A stretch of 64,000 bases of DNA, taken from contig CM039463.1 of NCBI GenBank assembly GCA_022414725.1, forward strand, positions 93,386,668-93,450,667, read 5' to 3'. Shown in pieces: positions 19,661 to 32,390 of this stretch. The notes beneath the pieces are model-generated. The model did not search any database and had not been told where the DNA came from. It saw nothing but the letters and a program-made list of their open reading frames with translations. Source of the stretch: Microglena sp. YARC. Lineage: Eukaryota > Chlorophyta > Chlorophyceae > Chlamydomonadales > Chlamydomonadaceae. Made by a program: the position numbers and the translations under genes. Numbering within the stretch: position 1 is the stretch's first letter; every line of letters begins with the position of its first letter.

Positions 19661-21303
19661 GTGCGGCTAGAGCCGGAGTACCGAGTTTATTGCGCAACTC
19701 CCCCTAACCGTTCAATTGCGCGCTTAGGTCGGCCGACAAGAGCCCGTCATGGTGCTGCGAGTGGATAAAGAAAAGGGCTACATTGATCTTTCGAAAAGGT
19801 GCGGCGGGTGCCAGGTGCCAGCTAGCACCACTTTTAGCCACTTGGTGCCGATTTCCACCGTGTTTGAATGGTTAGATCCATGGGTCTCAGAAGCATGTGC
19901 GTTCTGGGTGTGTGAATGGTTATGTCAGCTGGGTTCATGGGTTTTTGGGTTGGATGGTCGGGTTCATCTTCAGTTTCAGATACATGGGTTTTCTGGGTGT
20001 AAGGCTGGTTATATGGTTGGTGGGTTCATGGGTGTTGGGGTTGGATGGTCGGGTTGGTGGGTGTCAGATGCATGGGGTACTCTAGGTGGGTGACTGTTGA
20101 GATGGTTGCTGGGTTCATGGGCGTTGGGGTTGGATGGTCGGGTTGGTGGGTGTCAGTGCCAGATGCATGGGCGTTCTGGATCTAAGACTGGTTATATGGT
20201 TGCTGGGTTCTTGGGTGTTAGAGCTGGATGGTCGGATTGGTGGGTGTCAGATGCATGGGGTAATCTAGGTGGATGTCTGATGAGATGGTTGCTGGGTTCA
20301 TGGGCGTTGGGGTTGGATGGTCGGGTTGTTGGGTGTCAGTGCCATATGCATGGGCGTTCTGGGTCTAAGACTGGTTATATGGTTGCTGGGTTCATGAGTG
20401 TTTGAGTCAGATGGTCGGGTTGGTGGGTGTCAGATTAATGGGGTAATCTGTGTGGTTGACTTGTGATATGGTTGGTGGGTTCATGAGTGTTAGAGTTGGA
20501 TGGTTGGGTTGGTGGGTGTCAGATGCATGGGATAATCTAGGTGGATGACTGATTGTACAGTTTGCGCTCTCATGCCATGAACACGCAAACTGTACAATCA
20601 GTCATCCACCTAGATTACCATGATGGGCGTTTGTGTTGGACAGTCGAGTTGGTGGGCGTTTGGATTGGATGGCCAGGTTTGTGGGTGACATATGCATTGG
20701 TTGGGTGTCGTATGCATTACTCTAGGTGGATGACTGGTTGGATGGTTGGTGGGTTCATGGGTGTTTGGGTTGGATGGTTAGGTTTGTGGGTGTCAGACGC
20801 ATGGGGTACTCAGTGTGGTTGACTGGTGATATGGTTGGTGGGTTCATGAGTGTTTGGGTTGGATGGTCGGGATGGTGGGTGTCAGATGCATGAGCGTTCT
20901 GGGTGGTTGACTGGTTGGATGGTTGCTGGATTCTGGTTGGAAGGGTGTCCTGCTTATATGGGTGTGGGAAGGGTGGTTGGAAGGGTATATGGGTGGTTGG
21001 AAGCCCGATTCTGGTTGGAAGGGTGTCCTGCTTACAAGGGTGTGGGAAGGGTGGTTGGAAGGGTAGAAGGGTGGTTGGAAGCCCGATTCTGGTTGGAAGG
21101 GTGTCCTGCTTACAAGGGTGTGGGAAGGGTGGAAGGTTGGTTTGAAGCCCGATTCTGGCTGGATTCACGGGTATTCTGGTTTAAAGGGTGTTGGTGGGTG
21201 CACATGCATTGTTTTAGGAGGCTGTGCAGTTTTTTGAACGGAAGTGTCTGAACTTAGGCGGTGGTGCTACTCGTAACCATTGGGGGTTTGCCAAGCATTT
21301 TTT

Positions 21304-21334
<31 letters not shown>

Positions 21335-24300
21335 AGGGGGGCTGGCACATACCCTAAAATACCTGGTGGTGGTGGTGGTGGTGGGGAGGGGGGCTGGCAC
21401 ATACCCTAAAATACCTTTGGGGGGCGGCTGGGGCGTAACCTAATTTTTTTTGCGGGGGGGTGGGGGGGAAGGAGGGCTAGGACATACCTTTAAAATGTTT
21501 TTGAGGGGTCTGGGGCATACCCTGAAATAGCTTTTGGGGGGGCTGGCGCGTACCCTAACATATATTTTGGGGGCTAGCGCATACCCCAAAATAGCTTTAG
21601 GGGGGGGCTGGGCATACCCTGAAATAGCTGTCTTGGTTGTGTGTGTGTGTGTGGGGGGGGGTGTGTGGGGGGGGGGGGGGGCTGCGGCATACCCTAAACT
21701 AGCCTTTTTGTTTGTGTGTGGGTGTGTGGGTGTGGGTGGGGGGCTGGGGCATACCCTAAAATAGCTTACTTTTTAAACCGAACAGCGCGTTGCCAAAAAT
21801 TTCAACAAGTGACCCCAAGAGGCTCTAATGTAAAGGGACCGGCATATCATATGATGTTGATCAAGAACGAGTATCACATGATATCATACAAACTGCATCA
21901 TATGGTATTGTATATAATTGGTAAATTTAGCCTAGTCAGATTGCCGGCATCATATGATATCATATGATGGCATGAAAAAGTAATGATAACGCCTGGTGGG
22001 GCGTGGTATTAAGGGGGGCCTATCTTACGGCGGTAGGGAACGGGCTGCTACTTAACCTTGACAAAGCTGCCATGGCTGTTGACAGCGACCGCGGACACTA
22101 CAGCGCACCTGTGGGGATTCGAACCCGGCACCTTCTTCGTTCAAGGAGCTCTGCCATTTGGCCATTCGTCGAAACGGGTCATGATGCCATGATATTATAT
22201 GATTTCATGTTGCCGTTCCCTACTAATGTAGCACCCCATAGACACTGTGGTACGTCATTAAGCATTTGTTCTATATACAGCACCTTCCGGAAAACCCTGT
22301 AGGGAACTTCCAAGCGCGCGCTGGCGCGCTGCCTTTTTTAGCCCCACTGCGCGCTTCGCGCACTTTTTTGCAACCTCCTGTGGGCGCAGCAAGCAATTTT
22401 TGCGCTTTTTGCACTACAAAGCGTTGTTTTATTTTTTTCAAGTGCGCTAAAGCGCTGGCCAATTTGGTCGATGGAAGTACCCTGTAGGGGAGCTGCCTTG
22501 AAGCCCCCCTGTGCCAGTGATTATTTTTTCAAATCTGAAAGTGGGTTTCTTCTAGCTTAACGATTTCAGGGCTCCTCCAGGGACAGCGTTGTAGTGCTTT
22601 CTGTAGCTTTGTATAGCTCTTTGCAGCTTTTTAGGGCAATTGAGGGCGAAAATAAAAGAACACTTTTTTTTTGCTTTTTTTACAGCGATATTTTTGCCAA
22701 AACGGGGTCAAAACTAGCGATCGCTATACATAGCGGAAATACAGATCCCTGCCCTGTGCAGGGTTTCTTTGACGGTGCTACTTGCAGCTTGTTGGGTTCT
22801 AAAGGGGACCCCACAAATACAAAGGTTACCACAAATACAAAGGTACATCCGAGGTACATCACTCAGCATTTATGCTATAAGCAGCACCTGAGCAGAACCC
22901 CGATTCTAGTTTGAAGGGTGTTGGTGAGTCATACATGCTCTCGTATGTGGGGCTGTGTCGAGTGGTGGTTGACCCCAGTGAAAGCGAACGGGCTGACCAC
23001 CTCAACCTCACGCCTTGAGCCATTGGAGTGTTGCAAGCAGCCTTTTTTTGTGTGTGTGTGTGTGTGTGTGTGTGGGGGGGGGGGGGTGGGGGGGGGCTGG
23101 TGCAAAAGTAGCACCTGAGCAAAAACCCCGATTCTAGTTCAAAGGGTGTTAATGAGTGCTACACGCACTTTTTTGGGACTGTGTCGAGTGGTGGTCGGCC
23201 CCAGTGAAAGCGAATGGACGAGAGGTGGTTTGCCCCAGTGATAGCGAACAAGCTGGCCCCCTCAACCTAACGCCTCAAAATAATGCGCACTATTTTTTTA
23301 TTCATGGGGCTGTTTAAGCCCTGTTTTTATTTTGGTGCAAATCGTTGCAAATTGAGCGACTCGGTGCGACCCCAGTTCAACGTGTGCTGACCCCTGAACT
23401 GCATGGCTGATGGTGGGCAGTTGGCGTAAGCCATGATGGGTGCTGGGGTGGTGGGCGGGTGGGAAAGAGGGTAGGCGGGAGCATGGCTGATGGTGGGCAG
23501 GTGGGCCCCACCAACCACCAAACTCACACCACCACCACCACCACCCAACCTGCCAACCCACACCACCACCACTACCAACCTACCAACCTGCACCACCACC
23601 AACCACCACCACCACTAACCTACCAACCACCAACAATCTACCACCACCACCACCACCACCAACCTACATCACCACCTACCAACCTACCCCCCCACCCCCA
23701 CCCCCCCACACGCCTACCCCCCCACACACAACTACCAAAACCACCTTGACTGTTCGCAGGCGAGGTCACCCGAGGACGTGCAGGTTGCGAGGACCGGGTT
23801 CAACAAGTCCAAGTTGGTAAGTAACATGCATTATGTTGTCACCAACAAGCCATTGTTGACCAGGGTAATTCAAAGTGCGCGCTTTTGCGCTTTCAAGCGC
23901 TGACTTTTTGACCCCCTCAGCACTTTAAGCGCAGTTTTTGCAACCCCTTGTGGGCGCTGCAAGCAATTTTTTGCGTGTTTTGCACTACAAAGCGCAGTTT
24001 TTTTTTGTTTTCAAGTGCGCTAAAGCGCTCGCCAAGGTATAGGGGCGAAGATGAGGGGGTAGAAGGGGGGGGGGGGGGGGTAGGGGGTAGAGGGGGGGGT
24101 TGGAGGGGGGGGGGGGGGGGGGTAGGGGGTAGAGGGGGGATAGGGAAGGGGTAGGGTGAGAGGGGGTAGGAGGGGTAGGGGGGTTAAGAGGAGGAGGGTA
24201 TAGAGGGTAGGTTCAGGGTGACCAAGGTCTGGGCCAACTCAACTAGACGAGTGAATGCCAATTTTGCTGTTGGTCTGGACTGTGGGATTTAATGTGGCAC

Positions 24301-27300
24301 AGAAACCAGTTGCTCTGGGTCTGGTGTGTGGGATTAAGGGTGGCCCCGAAACCAGTCATATTAAGGGTTAAGACGGTGACTGGTCACGTCATGTCACATC
24401 ATGCACACGTTGAGATACTCCTTCACTCTTCTTTATGCTTCTACACTTTTCTAGATACTCCCTTACTCTTCTAGATACTCCTACACTCCTCTAGATACTC
24501 CTACTCACGCCTAGATACTCCTTGACACTGCTATACATTATAAATTCCCCTACACACTTCCACGCACTCCTACACTCTTCTATACACTTTCACACTCTTC
24601 TATATACTCTTACACTCTTATAGGTACTCCTCCACACGCCTAGATACTATATATATAGATACTATACTATATATATATTCCATATATACTACACACTTCC
24701 ACACACGTCTTCACATTTCTACACACTTTCACCTACTCCATACACACTTCCACGCACTTCTTGATACTCATGGATTGTCCTGCACACTGCTATGCACCAG
24801 CCAGCCCTTTTTATTGTAGGGCTTCATTGATAAAACTCTACCCAGCACAAAACATGACAGTACCACCACCACCACCATCACCACAATAACCACCACCAGT
24901 ACCAGTACCACCACCACCACTAACAACAACAACAACAGTACCACCACCAACCCACTGTATGAGAAGCTGTACCCAACACCAAACATTACAGTATTACTTA
25001 TTTACCACCACCACTCAGATGCACCAAACATGACTATTGCGCTGAGATACGTATTCACCATCACCTTCACCAACATCACCACCACCAATACCACCGCCAC
25101 CCCCAACAGCAACAACAGTACCACCTCCACCACCAGCAACAGTACCTCTAACACCACCAACAGTACCTCCACCAATAGTACCACCACCGCCACCACCACC
25201 AACAAAACAACAACAAAGACAACAACAGTACCACCAACAGTACCATCAGTACCACCAACAGCACCAACAGTACCCCCAACAGTACTACCACCACCACCAA
25301 CAACAGTATCACCACCACTAACAACAAAAACAGTACCACCACCACCAACAACAACAGTACCACCAACACCAACACGACCAACACCAACACCAACACCAAC
25401 ACCACCAACACCAACACCACCAACCATGTGTGCTGCAGGTGCACTCAATCATCAGGCATGTTGCTGAAACTACCAACTCCGAGGTGGAGGTGAGGCCCCT
25501 GTTTTTTGTGTGTGACGCGTCGCAAATTGAGTAATTCTGTGCAACCCCAAGGCAACGCGATGCCCCCTCGAATCCCGCAAAGCGCGGAGCCCGAGGAGTT
25601 AGGGGGGGCATTCCTGACTAGTTTAGACTCTGTCCCTTGTGGCTGATGGGTCTTCTATAATCTTTAAGAGGAAGCCTGGTTCCACGGGGGAGTTTTAATA
25701 TTAGACAATTAAATTGAAAAAAAGCCATGTACAGATGAAAATGCAATACATCAAACATGTGGCTTGTGTGTCTCCTATGCCTAAGGATGTGTCCCTTGTA
25801 GTTGATGGGTCTCATGTGTTCATTAGGATGATACCTTATCCAATACACCAAACATGTGGCTGGTGTGTCTCCTGTGACTCAGGATCTGTCCCCTGTGGCT
25901 GATGGGTCTCGTACGTTCATTAGGATGATGCCTTATCCAATACACCAAACATGTGGCTGGTGTGTCTCCTGTGGCTAAGCAAATATCCCTTATGGCTGAT
26001 GGGTCTGGTATGTTCATTAGGATGATGCCTTATCTAATACACCAAGCCTATGGCTAAGGATGTGACCCTTGTGGTTAATGGGACTCCTATAATCATTAGG
26101 ATGATGCCTTATCCGATACATCAAACATGTGGCTGGAGTGTCTCCCATGGCTGTGGAAGGTGTCCCTTGTGGCTGATGGGTCTCCTATACTCATTAGGAT
26201 GATACCTTATCCAATGCATCAACATGTGGCTGGCGGGTCTCGTCTGGCCATTCAGAGGAAGCCTGGTCCAATACATCCAATACACTCTATATATTGGATC
26301 ATGCTTCCTCTTTCCCCCCCTCCTAATGCCAAAGGAGACCCACCAACCATAGGCTCGATGCATTGGATCAGTACTTAGTGTGTCTCCTTTGGCTAAGGAT
26401 GTGTCCCTTGTGGCTGATGGGTCTCGTATTGTTTTTAAGAGGAAGCCTGATCAAATACATCAGAGTGTAGCGGACGTATTGCATCATGCTTCCTCTTCAA
26501 TACAATAGGAGACCCATCAGCCACAAGGGACACATCCTTAGCCACAGGAAACCCACTTAGCGCTGATTAGCAATCTTAACCAAGCACACTTAGTGCTGAT
26601 CCAGTACTCGCAGGGAGCCTCCTAAAACATAGCCAGTGGCTCACACAAGGCAGTTGGTAGTCCCCTCAGACTCTTGGAGCCTTTGGAATCCATTCCACAA
26701 GGCTCCAAGAATCTTTAAGACGAGGGGGACCAGCAGACTAGCCCAACGAGAGGAACCCCAAGATTTCCAACCCATAACAGTTGTGTGTTTGAACGCACAA
26801 CTGCTGTGCGTTGGAGATTTTGGGGTTTCTTTCGTTGGGCTGGTCTGCTGGCCCCCTCATCAAGCTTCTGACTGGTGGGTCTCCTTTTGCTGAGGATGTG
26901 ACCCTTGTGGCTGGTGGGTCTGTGTGGCCATGAAGAGCAAGCATGGTCCAATACATCTGAGTGTATTGGATCAGTCTTCCTCTGAATAGCCACACGAAAC
27001 CCATCAGCCACAATGGGACATATCCTCAGCCACATGAGACCCACATAATACTGATCCAATACATCAAGAAGAAGGCTGGTGGGTCTCCTATGGCCATTAT
27101 GAGAGGGGGATGGTGGGGGTGGGGGGGGGGGGAAGCATGATCCAACACTCAAGATTGTATTGGATGCATTGGATCAGGCTTCCTCTGAATGGCCACATGA
27201 GACCCATCAGCTGTAGGGGAACACATCCTCAGCCACATGAGACCCACTTTGTACTGATCCAGTACATCAAGAAGAAGGCTGGTGGGTCTCCTATGGCCAT

Positions 27301-27658
27301 TAAGAGGGGTGGGTGGTGGGGGGGGGAAGCATGATCCAATACTAAAGAGTGTATTGAATGTAGTGGATCAGGCTTCCTCTGAATGGCCACATGAGACCCA
27401 CTTTTACTGATCCAGTACATCAAGAAGAAGGCTGGTGGGTTCTCCTATGGCCATTAAGAGGGGGGGGGGAGCATGATCCAATACTCAAGATTGTATTGGA
27501 TGTATTGGATCAGGCCTTCCTCTGAATGGCCACAAAAAACTCATCAGCTGTAGGGGACACATCCTCAGCAACAGGAGTCCCACTTAATACTGATCCAGTA
27601 CATTAAGAATAAGGCTGGTGGGTCTCCTACGGCCATTAAGAGAGGGGGTGGTGTGGTG

Positions 27659-27697
<39 letters not shown>

Positions 27698-30600
27698 AGC
27701 ATGATACAATACTCAAGATTGTATTGGATGTATTAGATCAGGCTTCCTCTGAATGGCCACATGAGACCCATCAGCCACGAGGGACACATCCTTAGCCACT
27801 AGAGACCCACTTAGTACTGATCCAATACATCAAGCCCACCTTGATTTGTTGCACAATTTGATCAAGCACCACCTACACCAGCACCGCCGCTTTTGGGGAT
27901 GAATAATACTAACATCCCCCCTGCTTTACCCGCACTTCTCCTACCAGCCCTCTTGCCTTCATTGTGTCCTTCATGCATTAAGTTATGTGTGCATACCGCA
28001 CTGACACGACAATTTGACGTTTTTAAAGTGTGACTTATTTCTTTGGCGACGGATATAGTATTAGTTTCATTTCTTTTGTTTTGTTCGTTTCATTTCGTTT
28101 GTTTTGTTTCGTTCAGTTCATTTGTGTTGATTTCATTTATTTTGTTTCGTTCGTTTCATTTCGTTCTTTTGATTTGTTTCGTTCAATTCAGTTAGTTTGT
28201 TTTGTTTTGTTCGTGTCATTTCGTTAGTTTGTTTTGTTCGTGTCATTTCGTTAGTTTGTTTTGTTCGTGTCATTTCGTTAGTTTGTTTTGTTCGAGTCAT
28301 TTCGTTAGTTTGTTTTGTTCGTGTCATTTCGTTAGTTTGTTTTGTTTGTGTCATTTCGTTAGTTTGTTTTGTTCGTGTCATTTCGTTAGTTTGTTTTGTT
28401 CGTGTCATTTCAATTGTGTTGTTCCGTTCGTTTCATTTCTTTTCTTCGGCGACGACCAAAGTTTTAGTATTATTCATCCCCAAAAGCGGCGGTTCCGGTG
28501 TTGGTGGTGCCTGATCGAATTGAGCAACGTTGTATTTTTATGTCAGTGCGGTACTAATACCTGCGTCCCTATGCATCCTGCAACCCCCACCAGCATATTC
28601 AGCCTGACCGGCTGCCTTCCGAGCGCCATGGAGCTTCTCTGATAACTCGTGACTGGTATTGTGACTAAGGGGGTGACTGATGGTGTGACTCATATCATGA
28701 CTCATACTGTGACTCATAGTGTGACTGATAGTGTGACTCATATTTGCAGGTAGGGCGTGACTAATATTTGCAGGAGGGTGTGACAGAGGGTGACTGATGG
28801 TGTGACTCATATCATGACTCGTAGTGTGACTGATATTTGCAGATAGGGCGTGTCTGATATTTGCAGGACAGTGTGACTGAGGGGGTGACTCATAGTGTGA
28901 CTCATAGTGTGACTCATAGAGTGTGACTAATAATGTGACATTGTAACTGATATCATGACTCATATTATGACTGCTATTGTGTTGCGTGCGCTTTGCCTTG
29001 AGGTCCCCGTATGCGACATCTCAGTTGTTTGCCGCTTCCGCTCATGTCCTTCCACGTGTTCATGCATTAAGTTACGTGAGCATACCCACTAATACCCACG
29101 TCCTAATAGCATACCCACGTCCCTTCCAAGCGGCATGAAGCTTCATCATAACTCGGTGGCTGGCATTGCGTCGCCTGCCCTTAACCTGGGGGGCCCGATA
29201 TGCGACACATGCTTGTGACTGATAGTGTGAATGATATTGTGACACTGTAACTAATATCATGACTCATATCGTGACTGATAGAGTGACTCATATATGACTG
29301 ATATTGTGACTCATATTGTGTTGCATGCCCTTCACCTGGAGGCCCCGATATGCAAAATATCAGTTGGTAGCTGCTTCCCTTCATGGGAGCGGCAACCAAC
29401 TGATATTTCACATATCGGGGCCTCCAGCTTGAGGGCAGGTGACGCTATGCCAGTCACAATATCAGTCACGATATGAGTCACAACATCAGTCGCAAACACA
29501 TGTTGCTTATCGGGGCCTCCAGCTTAAGGGCGGGCGATGCAATGCCAGTCACAACATCAGTCGCTAGCATATGTTGCATAGCGGGGCCTCCAGCTTGAGG
29601 GCAGGCGACGCAATGCCGGTAACAATATCAGTCACCATATGAGTCACTAACCTCCACCCCCCCATCCCCCGTCATACACACAAGATCTATACAAGCAAAT
29701 CGGACGGCCTTTGTAAAAGCTGTACGGCCACGCGTTCGATGCACTCAAGACAATCAACCACAACACCAGCACTCCACCGCCACCACACACTCACGCACAC
29801 AGACCCCCCCCACACCACCACCACCACCACCACCACCACCACACACACACACACACACATACACACACTAACACACACACACACCACACACCCATCATAC
29901 ACACACACACACACACCACACACACATCATACACACACACACAGCACACCCCCATCATACACACACACACACACACACCACACACATCATACACACAGGA
30001 TTTATACAAGCAAATCGGATGGCCTTTGTACAAGCTGTACGGCCATGCGTTCGATGCATTCAAGACAATGGTGCAGGACGACGGTGAGGCCATCTTCACC
30101 AAACTGGAAGAGGTTCATGGTTCACCACTCACCGTCCTCACTCCTGAGGTGAGTTATGTTATCTATTATATAAAGGTGCATGTCCGTGATATGGTTTAGC
30201 CCTTTTGGCCCAGGCAGTTGGGCTTTTGGTTTCAGTGGTTTCGGATCTCGATTTTCCGTGACCTGTCGCTGACGTGGCCATGGGGGTCCTCCCGTCGGTA
30301 TGACGGGCTCAGATGCTAGTATATATAATATGTGTATAAGTTGAAGATGCTGAAGTTGAACCCCTATGTAATATTTATGTTCTATTATTATTCAGGGGGG
30401 CGCTAAAAAGTTGCTCGTGGACCGCATGTCGGAATCGGGGCCTAAAGGGGTCGTAAGCCCCGAAACCAGCGAAAAAATCGAAAAATGTATCTGGGTGGGG
30501 TAGATATTGACCCCTCAAAAAGGGGGGGGGGGGGGGGCGTCCGGCGACTTTCAGAAATTTCCTCACCAGCTTCTGGTGAAAACTGTTAGAGGCCAAAACT

Positions 30601-32351
30601 TCCTCAGGACTGGGTCTCAGACAGAAGTAAGCAGACCTATGAAAAAAGCTCGTCGAGATCTTTCTGAATCCGCGCTTATTTCCAACAACGAGTAAATCTG
30701 GAGGCGAGGTCCTCTAGATCCAGGTCGAGGCACCTTGGTGACCTGGCAGATCCTCGTTCATGGGTCGAGCCGTTTTCGGAAATATCCTCGCAACTTCCTC
30801 ACCAGACGGAATCTGACGAAGTTAAGCATACCCATGAAACTGGTTAGACGAGAGCATTCCGAATCCGCGCTTGTTTTCGAGAATGAGTAAATTTGTCGAG
30901 GTGGTGCTCGAGTAGTGATCTCCACAGGTTCTAAGTACACCAGGTGTGAAAGTTGGGCGAAACCAGAAACTCAGTATTCCCTCCCCAGACTTCTTGAGTA
31001 TATGGAGGGTACTTAGGCATGTGACTTAGGCTTAACACCACCTTCAAATTGTGAAACACCAAAACTTACTGGCTCAGCTTAGAATCAGGGCTAGGAAAGG
31101 GTGCTTGCTTGATAATGTTGTCAAACTTTGCTCAAATCCAAATGTAAGACCACACATGGATAGAGCTCTTCGACGGGATCACTATAGACCCAACTTTGAC
31201 CCCCTAATTATAATTCCTGAAGGAGATATGGGTCTTTGGGGGGGGGGGGGGGGGTAAGGCAGATTAAAAAAAAATCCGACAGGTATATGAAACAAACTTC
31301 CTCGCGACCCCCCCGTTATTATTTATCTTGTATTCTTTTATTTATCATTATTTTGTTTGTACCTCACATATATATATATATATATATGAGGGGGGGGCAA
31401 GGAAAAAGATTTCGTACCGCACGTTCGATATGGATAGAGAACCGCGAGCACTAGTCGATACAAAAAAAATCATGTCGATACACCCACGGGCGGCCGAGAT
31501 ACGAGGGGGGGGGGGGGGGGGGGGGGGGGGTCCGACCGTTCTCCCAATTTTATTTGTACCTCGTGTAACTTTCTTGCCAGTGCGATTTTTTGAGCGTGAC
31601 GTTCACCATTGAGGAGGTCTCGACGAGAGGAGTACAAATCTGAAGTCGTTAGTTAGTGTCTGAAGTCGTTAGTTAGTGACACCAAGGGTGTAATTGGTGA
31701 ATCTCCTGGAAGGTACATCCAGGCTGGACGTCACCCAGACCTTCGCGTCCAGCTTGGAACAAGCGGCAGTTGGGCGGAAAAAGGCGCCACGTGCGCAACG
31801 CGTTCTGAATTCCGGCCCCCTACCGTACGAAGTTCCTAAAGCAGTCGAGCCTGGGGTCGAGCACTCGAGCCCCCCCACCCCACCCCACCCCTCCACACCT
31901 TCCCACCCCTCCCCCCCACCCCCCCACCCCAAAACACACACACCACCCGAGGCCGACCATCAGGCTCCAGAATACAAGTTGAGTAGATCAAGCCATGATA
32001 ATGATGATGATAAAGATAAAAAGACAGATAAAAAACGCCCTCAGTCGATTTTCGTGATCTTCTCCTAGGCGCGGACGACTGCTGAGCGCCCAAGAAAGTT
32101 GTAAAAATACTAAAATCTAAATAACTTTGTCAAACTTGATATTTATAAATTTTGGTTGTATGGTTGGAAAGGCCTTGCCGAGATGATGCTCATGGACCCC
32201 CCTTTCACTATGTAATACTTGTCTGGGTGTCTAGATATGAGGTCTCAAAGAGGGGGAGGGGGGGGGGGGGGGGGGGGTCCCCGGGGGTCAAAATAACAAC
32301 TTCCGAACGTGCGGTCAGCCAACTTTATTCCTGCCCCCCCCTCGTATATAC

Positions 32352-32390
<39 letters not shown>

